Positions 22,631 to 34,438 of a stretch of DNA of 64,000 nucleotides are shown in pieces. The stretch's first letter is position 1. Every line of letters begins with the position of its first letter. The notes below the pieces were generated by a model. It searched no databases. It was not told where the DNA came from and worked only from the letters and a program-made list of their open reading frames with translations. A program made the position numbers and the translations under genes. Source of the DNA: Apostichopus japonicus (lineage: Eukaryota > Echinodermata > Holothuroidea > Aspidochirotida > Stichopodidae); assembly GCF_037975245.1 (NCBI RefSeq), contig NC_092569.1, positions 21,356,001 to 21,420,000 on the forward strand, read 5' to 3'.

Positions 22631-23450
22631 TGAGTTAATCGGCCGAATATCTCAGTCCATACAGTGGCGCGATGGCTTGGCGCACTGTAAGAGCTGATGA
22701 GCGAGACTCTCTTTTGCATCGCTGGTTCGAACCCCGGTGCTGGCGTCTTTTGCCGATCTTTTACAGCGGGTGCCTGCATAGGGAGCTGTAAGTATGAGTT
22801 AATCGGCCGAATATCTCAGTCCATACAGTGGCGCGATGGCTTGGCGCACTGTAAGAGCTGATGAGCGAGACTCTCTTTTGCATCGCTGGTTCGAACCCCG
22901 GTGCTGGCGTCTTTTGCCGATCTTTTACAGCGGGTGCCTGCATAGGGAGCTGTAAGTATGAGTTAATCGGCCGAATATCTCAGTCCATACAGTGGCGCGA
23001 TGGCTTGGCGCACTGTAAGAGCTGATGAGCGAGACTCTCTTTTGCATCGCTGGTTCGAACCCCGGTGCTGGCGTCTTTTGCCGATCTTTTACAGCGGGTG
23101 CCTGCATAGGGAGCTGTAAGTATGAGTTAATCGGCCGAATATCTCAGTCCATACAGTGGCGCGATGGCTTGGCGCACTGTAAGAGCTGATGAGCGAGACT
23201 CTCTTTTGCATCGCTGGTTCGAACCCCGGTGCTGGCGTCTTTTGCCGATCTTTTACAGCGGGTGCCTGCATAGGGAGCTGTAAGTATGAGTTAATCGGCC
23301 GAATATCTCAGTCCATACAGTGGCGCGATGGCTTGGCGCACTGTAAGAGCTGATGAGCGAGACTCTCTTTTGCATCGCTGGTTCGAACCCCGGTGCTGGC
23401 GTCTTTTGCCGATCTTTTACAGCGGGTGCCTGCATAGGGAGCTGTAAGTA
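22631..23450 (+). repeat. Units 139-143: C110 patch inside G110 sequence
   Basis: Five consecutive units revert to C110 while keeping G2 and G15, and G110 resumes at unit 144. They match the majority type of block C. Transfer of a five-unit tract from block C by unequal exchange or conversion explains this more simply than five back mutations. Confidence 0.85.
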
Positions 23451-26400
23451 TGAGTTAATCGGCCGAATATCTCAGTCCATACAGTGGCGCGATGGCTTGG
23501 CGCACTGTAAGAGCTGATGAGCGAGACTCTCTTTTGCATCGCTGGTTCGAACCCCGGTGGTGGCGTCTTTTGCCGATCTTTTACAGCGGGTGCCTGCATA
23601 GGGAGCTGTAAGTATGAGTTAATCGGCCGAACATCTCAGTCCATACAGTGGCGCGATGGCTTGGCGCACTGTAAGAGCTGATGAGCGAGACTCTCTTTTG
23701 CATCGCTGGTTCGAACCCCGGTGGTGGCGTCTTTTGCCGATCTTTTACAGCGGGTGCCTGCATAGGGAGCTGTAAGTATGAGTTAATCGGCCGAATATCT
23801 CAGTCCATACAGTGGCGCGATGGCTTGGCGCACTGTAAGAGCTGATGAGCGAGACTCTCTTTTGCATCGCTGGTTCGAACCCCGGTGGTGGCGTCTTTTG
23901 CCGATCTTTTACAGCGGGTGCCTGCATAGGGAGCTGTAAGTATGAGTTAATCGGCCGAATATCTCAGTCCATACAGTGGCGCGATGGCTTGGCGCACTGT
24001 AAGAGCTGATGAGCGAGACTCTCTTTTGCATCGCTGGTTCGAACCCCGGTGGTGGCGTCTTTTGCCGATCTTTTACAGCGGGTGCCTGCATAGGGAGCTG
24101 TAAGTATGAGTTAATCGGCCGAATATCTCAGTCCATACAGTGGCGCGATGGCTTGGCGCACTGTAAGAGCTGATGAGCGAGACTCTCTTTTGCATCGCTG
24201 GTTCGAACCCCGGTGGTGGCGTCTTTTGCCGATCTTTTACAGCGGGTGCCTGCATAGGGAGCTGTAAGTATGAGTTAATCGGCCGAATATCTCAGTCCAT
24301 ACAGTGGCGCGATGGCTTGGCGCACTGTAAGAGCTGATGAGCGAGACTCTCTTTTGCATCGCTGGTTCGAACCCCGGTGGTGGCGTCTTTTGCCGATCTT
24401 TTACAGCGGGTGCCTGCATAGGGAGCTGTAAGTATGAGTTAATCGGCCGAATATCTCAGTCCATACAGTGGCGCGATGGCTTGGCGCACTGTAAGAGCTG
24501 ATGAGCGAGACTCTCTTTTGCATCGCTGGTTCGAACCCCGGTGGTGGCGTCTTTTGCCGATCTTTTACAGCGGGTGCCTGCATAGGGAGCTGTAAGTATG
24601 AGTTAATCGGCCGAATATCTCAGTCCATACAGTGGCGCGATGGCTTGGCGCACTGTAAGAGCTGATGAGCGAGACTCTCTTTTGCATCGCTGGTTCGAAC
24701 CCCGGTGGTGGCGTCTTTTGCCGATCTTTTACAGCGGGTGCCTGCATAGGGAGCTGTAAGTATGAGTTAATCGGCCGAATATCTCAGTCCATACAGTGGC
24801 GCGATGGCTTGGCGCACTGTAAGAGCTGATGAGCGAGACTCTCTTTTGCATCGCTGGTTCGAACCCCGGTGGTGGCGTCTTTTGCCGATCTTTTACAGCG
24901 GGTGCCTGCATAGGGAGCTGTAAGTATGAGTTAATCGGCCGAATATCTCAGTCCATACAGTGGCGCGATGGCTTGGCGCACTGTAAGAGCTGATGAGCGA
25001 GACTCTCTTTTGCATCGCTGGTTCGAACCCCGGTGGTGGCGTCTTTTGCCGATCTTTTACAGCGGGTGCCTGCATAGGGAGCTGTAAGTATGAGTTAATC
25101 GGCCGAATATCTCAGTCCATACAGTGGCGCGATGGCTTGGCGCACTGTAAGAGCTGATGAGCGAGACTCTCTTTTGCATCGCTGGTTCGAACCCCGGTGG
25201 TGGCGTCTTTTGCCGATCTTTTACAGCGGGTGCCTGCATAGGGAGCTGTAAGTATGAGTTAATCGGCCGAATATCTCAGTCCATACAGTGGCGCGATGGC
25301 TTGGCGCACTGTAAGAGCTGATGAGCGAGACTCTCTTTTGCATCGCTGGTTCGAACCCCGGTGGTGGCGTCTTTTGCCGATCTTTTACAGCGGGTGCCTG
25401 CATAGGGAGCTGTAAGTATGAGTTAATCGGCCGAATATCTCAGTCCATACAGTGGCGCGATGGCTTGGCGCACTGTAAGAGCTGATGAGCGAGACTCTCT
25501 TTTGCATCGCTGGTTCGAACCCCGGTGGTGGCGTCTTTTGCCGATCTTTTACAGCGGGTGCCTGCATAGGGAGCTGTAAGTATGAGTTAATCGGCCGAAT
25601 ATCTCAGTCCATACAGTGGCGCGATGGCTTGGCGCACTGTAAGAGCTGATGAGCGAGACTCTCTTTTGCATCGCTGGTTCGAACCCCGGTGGTGGCGTCT
25701 TTTGCCGATCTTTTACAGCGGGTGCCTGCATAGGGAGCTGTAAGTATGAGTTAATCGGCCGAATATCTCAGTCCATACAGTGGCGCGATGGCTTGGCGCA
25801 CTGTAAGAGCTGATGAGCGAGACTCTCTTTTGCATCGCTGGTTCGAACCCCGGTGGTGGCGTCTTTTGCCGATCTTTTACAGCGGGTGCCTGCATAGGGA
25901 GCTGTAAGTATGAGTTAATCGGCCGAATATCTCAGTCCATACAGTGGCGCGATGGCTTGGCGCACTGTAAGAGCTGATGAGCGAGACTCTCTTTTGCATC
26001 GCTGGTTCGAACCCCGGTGGTGGCGTCTTTTGCCGATCTTTTACAGCGGGTGCCTGCATAGGGAGCTGTAAGTATGAGTTAATCGGCCGAATATCTCAGT
26101 CCATACAGTGGCGCGATGGCTTGGCGCACTGTAAGAGCTGATGAGCGAGACTCTCTTTTGCATCGCTGGTTCGAACCCCGGTGGTGGCGTCTTTTGCCGA
26201 TCTTTTACAGCGGGTGCCTGCATAGGGAGCTGTAAGTATGAGTTAATCGGCCGAATATCTCAGTCCATACAGTGGCGCGATGGCTTGGCGCACTGTAAGA
26301 GCTGATGAGCGAGACTCTCTTTTGCATCGCTGGTTCGAACCCCGGTGGTGGCGTCTTTTGCCGATCTTTTACAGCGGGTGCCTGCATAGGGAGCTGTAAG

Positions 26401-29400
26401 TATGAGTTAATCGGCCGAATATCTCAGTCCATACAGTGGCGCGATGGCTTGGCGCACTGTAAGAGCTGATGAGCGAGACTCTCTTTTGCATCGCTGGTTC
26501 GAACCCCGGTGGTGGCGTCTTTTGCCGATCTTTTACAGCGGGTGCCTGCATAGGGAGCTGTAAGTATGAGTTAATCGGCCGAATATCTCAGTCCATACAG
26601 TGGCGCGATGGCTTGGCGCACTGTAAGAGCTGATGAGCGAGACTCTCTTTTGCATCGCTGGTTCGAACCCCGGTGGTGGCGTCTTTTGCCGATCTTTTAC
26701 AGCGGGTGCCTGCATAGGGAGCTGTAAGTATGAGTTAATCGGCCGAATATCTCAGTCCATACAGTGGCGCGATGGCTTGGCGCACTGTAAGAGCTGATGA
26801 GCGAGACTCTCTTTTGCATCGCTGGTTCGAACCCCGGTGGTGGCGTCTTTTGCCGATCTTTTACAGCGGGTGCCTGCATAGGGAGCTGTAAGTATGAGTT
26901 AATCGGCCGAATATCTCAGTCCATACAGTGGCGCGATGGCTTGGCGCACTGTAAGAGCTGATGAGCGAGACTCTCTTTTGCATCGCTGGTTCGAACCCCG
27001 GTGGTGGCGTCTTTTGCCGATCTTTTACAGCGGGTGCCTGCATAGGGAGCTGTAAGTATGAGTTAATCGGCCGAATATCTCAGTCCATACAGTGGCGCGA
27101 TGGCTTGGCGCACTGTAAGAGCTGATGAGCGAGACTCTCTTTTGCATCGCTGGTTCGAACCCCGGTGGTGGCGTCTTTTGCCGATCTTTTACAGCGGGTG
27201 CCTGCATAGGGAGCTGTAAGTATGAGTTAATCGGCCGAATATCTCAGTCCATACAGTGGCGCGATGGCTTGGCGCACTGTAAGAGCTGATGAGCGAGACT
27301 CTCTTTTGCATCGCTGGTTCGAACCCCGGTGGTGGCGTCTTTTGCCGATCTTTTACAGCGGGTGCCTGCATAGGGAGCTGTAAGTATGAGTTAATCGGCC
27401 GAATATCTCAGTCCATACAGTGGCGCGATGGCTTGGCGCACTGTAAGAGCTGATGAGCGAGACTCTCTTTTGCATCGCTGGTTCGAACCCCGGTGGTGGC
27501 GTCTTTTGCCGATCTTTTACAGCGGGTGCCTGCATAGGGAGCTGTAAGTATGAGTTAATCGGCCGAATATCTCAGTCCATACAGTGGCGCGATGGCTTGG
27601 CGCACTGTAAGAGCTGATGAGCGAGACTCTCTTTTGCATCGCTGGTTCGAACCCCGGTGGTGGCGTCTTTTGCCGATCTTTTACAGCGGGTGCCTGCATA
27701 GGGAGCTGTAAGTATGAGTTAATCGGCCGAATATCTCAGTCCATACAGTGGCGCGATGGCTTGGCGCACTGTAAGAGCTGATGAGCGAGACTCTCTTTTG
27801 CATCGCTGGTTCGAACCCCGGTGGTGGCGTCTTTTGCCGATCTTTTACAGCGGGTGCCTGCATAGGGAGCTGTAAGTATGAGTTAATCGGCCGAATATCT
27901 CAGTCCATACAGTGGCGCGATGGCTTGGCGCACTGTAAGAGCTGATGAGCGAGACTCTCTTTTGCATCGCTGGTTCGAACCCCGGTGGTGGCGTCTTTTG
28001 CCGATCTTTTACAGCGGGTGCCTGCATAGGGAGCTGTAAGTATGAGTTAATCGGCCGAATATCTCAGTCCATACAGTGGCGCGATGGCTTGGCGCACTGT
28101 AAGAGCTGATGAGCGAGACTCTCTTTTGCATCGCTGGTTCGAACCCCGGTGGTGGCGTCTTTTGCCGATCTTTTACAGCGGGTGCCTGCATAGGGAGCTG
28201 TAAGTATGAGTTAATCGGCCGAATATCTCAGTCCATACAGTGGCGCGATGGCTTGGCGCACTGTAAGAGCTGATGAGCGAGACTCTCTTTTGCATCGCTG
28301 GTTCGAACCCCGGTGGTGGCGTCTTTTGCCGATCTTTTACAGCGGGTGCCTGCATAGGGAGCTGTAAGTATGAGTTAATCGGCCGAATATCTCAGTCCAT
28401 ACAGTGGCGCGATGGCTTGGCGCACTGTAAGAGCTGATGAGCGAGACTCTCTTTTGCATCGCTGGTTCGAACCCCGGTGGTGGCGTCTTTTGCCGATCTT
28501 TTACAGCGGGTGCCTGCATAGGGAGCTGTAAGTATGAGTTAATCGGCCGAATATCTCAGTCCATACAGTGGCGCGATGGCTTGGCGCACTGTAAGAGCTG
28601 ATGAGCGAGACTCTCTTTTGCATCGCTGGTTCGAACCCCGGTGGTGGCGTCTTTTGCCGATCTTTTACAGCGGGTGCCTGCATAGGGAGCTGTAAGTATG
28701 AGTTAATCGGCCGAATATCTCAGTCCATACAGTGGCGCGATGGCTTGGCGCACTGTAAGAGCTGATGAGCGAGACTCTCTTTTGCATCGCTGGTTCGAAC
28801 CCCGGTGGTGGCGTCTTTTGCCGATCTTTTACAGCGGGTGCCTGCATAGGGAGCTGTAAGTATGAGTTAATCGGCCGAATATCTCAGTCCATACAGTGGC
28901 GCGATGGCTTGGCGCACTGTAAGAGCTGATGAGCGAGACTCTCTTTTGCATCGCTGGTTCGAACCCCGGTGGTGGCGTCTTTTGCCGATCTTTTACAGCG
29001 GGTGCCTGCATAGGGAGCTGTAAGTATGAGTTAATCGGCCGAATATCTCAGTCCATACAGTGGCGCGATGGCTTGGCGCACTGTAAGAGCTGATGAGCGA
29101 GACTCTCTTTTGCATCGCTGGTTCGAACCCCGGTGGTGGCGTCTTTTGCCGATCTTTTACAGCGGGTGCCTGCATAGGGAGCTGTAAGTATGAGTTAATC
29201 GGCCGAATATCTCAGTCCATACAGTGGCGCGATGGCTTGGCGCACTGTAAGAGCTGATGAGCGAGACTCTCTTTTGCATCGCTGGTTCGAACCCCGGTGG
29301 TGGCGTCTTTTGCCGATCTTTTACAGCGGGTGCCTGCATAGGGAGCTGTAAGTATGAGTTAATCGGCCGAATATCTCAGTCCATAGAGTGGCGCGATGGC

Positions 29401-32400
29401 TTGGCGCACTGTAAGAGCTGATGAGCGAGACTCTCTTTTGCATCGCTGGTTCGAACCCCGGTGGTGGCGTCTTTTGCCGATCTTTTACAGCGGGTGCCTG
29501 CATAGGGAGCTGTAAGTATGAGTTAATCGGCCGAATATCTCAGTCCATACAGTGGCGCGATGGCTTGGCGCACTGTAAGAGCTGATGAGCGAGACTCTCT
29601 TTTGCATCGCTGGTTCGAACCCCGGTGGTGGCGTCTTTTGCCGATCTTTTACAGCGGGTGCCTGCATAGGGAGCTGTAAGTATGAGTTAATCGGCCGAAT
29701 ATCTCAGTCCATACAGTGGCGCGATGGCTTGGCGCACTGTAAGAGCTGATGAGCGAGACTCTCTTTTGCATCGCTGGTTCGAACCCCGGTGGTGGCGTCT
29801 TTTGCCGATCTTTTACAGCGGGTGCCTGCATAGGGAGCTGTAAGTATGAGTTAATCGGCCGAATATCTCAGTCCATACAGTGGCGCGATGGCTTGGCGCA
29901 CTGTAAGAGCTGATGAGCGAGACTCTCTTTTGCATCGCTGGTTCGAACCCCGGTGGTGGCGTCTTTTGCCGATCTTTTACAGCGGGTGCCTGCATAGGGA
30001 GCTGTAAGTATGAGTTAATCGGCCGAATATCTCAGTCCATACAGTGGCGCGATGGCTTGGCGCACTGTAAGAGCTGATGAGCGAGACTCTCTTTTGCATC
30101 GCTGGTTCGAACCCCGGTGGTGGCGTCTTTTGCCGATCTTTTACAGCGGGTGCCTGCATAGGGAGCTGTAAGTATGAGTTAATCGGCCGAATATCTCAGT
30201 CCATACAGTGGCGCGATGGCTTGGCGCACTGTAAGAGCTGATGAGCGAGACTCTCTTTTGCATCGCTGGTTCGAACCCCGGTGGTGGCGTCTTTTGCCGA
30301 TCTTTTACAGCGGGTGCCTGCATAGGGAGCTGTAAGTATGAGTTAATCGGCCGAATATCTCAGTCCATACAGTGGCGCGATGGCTTGGCGCACTGTAAGA
30401 GCTGATGAGCGAGACTCTCTTTTGCATCGCTGGTTCGAACCCCGGTGGTGGCGTCTTTTGCCGATCTTTTACAGCGGGTGCCTGCATAGGGAGCTGTAAG
30501 TATGAGTTAATCGGCCGAATATCTCAGTCCATACAGTGGCGCGATGGCTTGGCGCACTGTAAGAGCTGATGAGCGAGACTCTCTTTTGCATCGCTGGTTC
30601 GAACCCCGGTGGTGGCGTCTTTTGCCGATCTTTTACAGCGGGTGCCTGCATAGGGAGCTGTAAGTATGAGTTAATCGGCCGAATATCTCAGTCCATACAG
30701 TGGCGCGATGGCTTGGCGCACTGTAAGAGCTGATGAGCGAGACTCTCTTTTGCATCGCTGGTTCGAACCCCGGTGGTGGCGTCTTTTGCCGATCTTTTAC
30801 AGCGGGTGCCTGCATAGGGAGCTGTAAGTATGAGTTAATCGGCCGAATATCTCAGTCCATACAGTGGCGCGATGGCTTGGCGCACTGTAAGAGCTGATGA
30901 GCGAGACTCTCTTTTGCATCGCTGGTTCGAACCCCGGTGGTGGCGTCTTTTGCCGATCTTTTACAGCGGGTGCCTGCATAGGGAGCTGTAAGTATGAGTT
31001 AATCGGCCGAATATCTCAGTCCATACAGTGGCGCGATGGCTTGGCGCACTGTAAGAGCTGATGAGCGAGACTCTCTTTTGCATCGCTGGTTCGAACCCCG
31101 GTGGTGGCGTCTTTTGCCGATCTTTTACAGCGGGTGCCTGCATAGGGAGCTGTAAGTATGAGTTAATCGGCCGAATATCTCAGTCCATACAGTGGCGCGA
31201 TGGCTTGGCGCACTGTAAGAGCTGATGAGCGAGACTCTCTTTTGCATCGCTGGTTCGAACCCCGGTGGTGGCGTCTTTTGCCGATCTTTTACAGCGGGTG
31301 CCTGCATAGGGAGCTGTAAGTATGAGTTAATCGGCCGAATATCTCAGTCCATACAGTGGCGCGATGGCTTGGCGCACTGTAAGAGCTGATGAGCGAGACT
31401 CTCTTTTGCATCGCTGGTTCGAACCCCGGTGGTGGCGTCTTTTGCCGATCTTTTACAGCGGGTGCCTGCATAGGGAGCTGTAAGTATGAGTTAATCGGCC
31501 GAATATCTCAGTCCATACAGTGGCGCGATGGCTTGGCGCACTGTAAGAGCTGATGAGCGAGACTCTCTTTTGCATCGCTGGTTCGAACCCCGGTGGTGGC
31601 GTCTTTTGCCGATCTTTTACAGCGGGTGCCTGCATAGGGAGCTGTAAGTATGAGTTAATCGGCCGAATATCTCAGTCCATACAGTGGCGCGATGGCTTGG
31701 CGCACTGTAAGAGCTGATGAGCGAGACTCTCTTTTGCATCGCTGGTTCGAACCCCGGTGGTGGCGTCTTTTGCCGATCTTTTACAGCGGGTGCCTGCATA
31801 GGGAGCTGTAAGTATGAGTTAATCGGCCGAATATCTCAGTCCATACAGTGGCGCGATGGCTTGGCGCACTGTAAGAGCTGATGAGCGAGACTCTCTTTTG
31901 CATCGCTGGTTCGAACCCCGGTGGTGGCGTCTTTTGCCGATCTTTTACAGCGGGTGCCTGCATAGGGAGCTGTAAGTATGAGTTAATCGGCCGAATATCT
32001 CAGTCCATACAGTGGCGCGATGGCTTGGCGCACTGTAAGAGCTGATGAGCGAGACTCTCTTTTGCATCGCTGGTTCGAACCCCGGTGGTGGCGTCTTTTG
32101 CCGATCTTTTACAGCGGGTGCCTGCATAGGGAGCTGTAAGTATGAGTTAATCGGCCGAATATCTCAGTCCATACAGTGGCGCGATGGCTTGGCGCACTGT
32201 AAGAGCTGATGAGCGAGACTCTCTTTTGCATCGCTGGTTCGAACCCCGGTGGTGGCGTCTTTTGCCGATCTTTTACAGCGGGTGCCTGCATAGGGAGCTG
32301 TAAGTATGAGTTAATCGGCCGAATATCTCAGTCCATACAGTGGCGCGATGGCTTGGCGCACTGTAAGAGCTGATGAGCGAGACTCTCTTTTGCATCGCTG

Positions 32401-32798
32401 GTTCGAACCCCGGTGGTGGCGTCTTTTGCCGATCTTTTACAGCGGGTGCCTGCATAGGGAGCTGTAAGTATGAGTTAATCGGCCGAATATCTCAGTCCAT
32501 ACAGTGGCGCGATGGCTTGGCGCACTGTAAGAGCTGATGAGCGAGACTCTCTTTTGCATCGCTGGTTCGAACCCCGGTGGTGGCGTCTTTTGCCGATCTT
32601 TTACAGCGGGTGCCTGCATAGGGAGCTGTAAGTATGAGTTAATCGGCCGAATATCTCAGTCCATACAGTGGCGCGATGGCTTGGCGCACTGTAAGAGCTG
32701 ATGAGCGAGACTCTCTTTTGCATCGCTGGTTCGAACCCCGGTGGTGGCGTCTTTTGCCGATCTTTTACAGCGGGTGCCTGCATAGGGAGCTGTAAGTA
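23451..32798 (+). repeat. Block E: units 144-200, highly uniform (G2, G15, G110)
   Basis: These 57 units (9.3 kb) are almost identical. The only differences I saw are T18C in unit 145 (23632) and C32G in unit 180 (29386). Such uniformity indicates recent amplification or very efficient homogenisation. It is also where an assembly would most easily get the unit count wrong. Confidence 0.88.
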
Positions 32799-34438
32799 TT
32801 AGTTAATCGGCCGAATATCTCAGTCCATACAGTGGCGCGATGGCTTGGCGCACTGTAAGAGCTGATGAGCGAGACTCTCTTTTGCATCGCTGGTTCGAAC
32901 CCCGGTGGTGGCGTCTTTTGCCGATCTTTTACAGCGGGTGCCTGCATAGGGAGCTGTAAGTATTAGTTAATCGGCCGAATATCTCAGTCCATACAGTGGC
33001 GCGATGGCTTGGCGCACTGTAAGAGCTGATGAGCGAGACTCTCTTTTGCATCGCTGGTTCGAACCCCGGTGGTGGCGTCTTTTGCCGATCTTTTACAGCG
33101 GGTGCCTGCATAGGGAGCTGTAAGTATTAGTTAATCGGCCGAATATCTCAGTCCATACAGTGGCGCGATGGCTTGGCGCACTGTAAGAGCTGATGAGCGA
33201 GACTCTCTTTTGCATCGCTGGTTCGAACCCCGGTGGTGGCGTCTTTTGCCGATCTTTTACAGCGGGTGCCTGCATAGGGAGCTGTAAGTATTAGTTAATC
33301 GGCCGAATATCTCAGTCCATACAGTGGCGCGATGGCTTGGCGCACTGTAAGAGCTGATGAGCGAGACTCTCTTTTGCATCGCTGGTTCGAACCCCGGTGG
33401 TGGCGTCTTTTGCCGATCTTTTACAGCGGGTGCCTGCATAGGGAGCTGTAAGTATTAGTTAATCGGCCGAATATCTCAGTCCATACAGTGGCGCGATGGC
33501 TTGGCGCACTGTAAGAGCTGATGAGCGAGACTCTCTTTTGCATCGCTGGTTCGAACCCCGGTGGTGGCGTCTTTTGCCGATCTTTTACAGCGGGTGCCTG
33601 CATAGGGAGCTGTAAGTATTAGTTAATCGGCCGAATATCTCAGTCCATACAGTGGCGCGATGGCTTGGCGCACTGTAAGAGCTGATGAGCGAGACTCTCT
33701 TTTGCATCGCTGGTTCGAACCCCGGTGGTGGCGTCTTTTGCCGATCTTTTACAGCGGGTGCCTGCATAGGGAGCTGTAAGTATTAGTTAATCGGCCGAAT
33801 ATCTCAGTCCATACAGTGGCGCGATGGCTTGGCGCACTGTAAGAGCTGATGAGCGAGACTCTCTTTTGCATCGCTGGTTCGAACCCCGGTGGTGGCGTCT
33901 TTTGCCGATCTTTTACAGCGGGTGCCTGCATAGGGAGCTGTAAGTATGAGTTAATCGGCCAAATATCTCAGTCCATACAGTGGCGCGATGGCTTGGCGCA
34001 CTGTAAGAGCTGATGAGCGAGACTCTCTTTTGCATCGCTGGTTCGAACCCCGGTGGTGGCGTCTTTTGCCGATCTTTTACAGCGGGTGCCTGCATAGGGA
34101 GCTGTAAGTATGAGTTAATCGGCCGAATATCTCAGTCCATACAGTGGCGCGATGGCTTGGCGCACTGTAAGAGCTGATGAGCGAGACTCTCTTTTGCATC
34201 GCTGGTTCGAACCCCGGTGGTGGCGTCTTTTGCCGATCTTTTACAGCGGGTGCCTGCATAGGGAGCTGTAAGTATTAGTTAATCGGCCGAATATCTCAGT
34301 CCATACAGTGGCGCGATGGCTTGGCGCACTGTAAGAGCTGATGAGCGAGACTCTCTTTTGCATCGCTGGTTCGAACCCCGGTGGTGGCGTCTTTTGCCGA
34401 TCTTTTACAGCGGGTGCCTGCATAGGGAGCTGTAAGTA
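32799..34438 (+). repeat. Block F: units 201-210, transitional
   Basis: These units combine T2 with G15 and G110, except units 208 and 209, which return to G2. Unit 208 also has A15, at 33961. The alternation marks an exchange zone between block E and block G. Confidence 0.85.
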
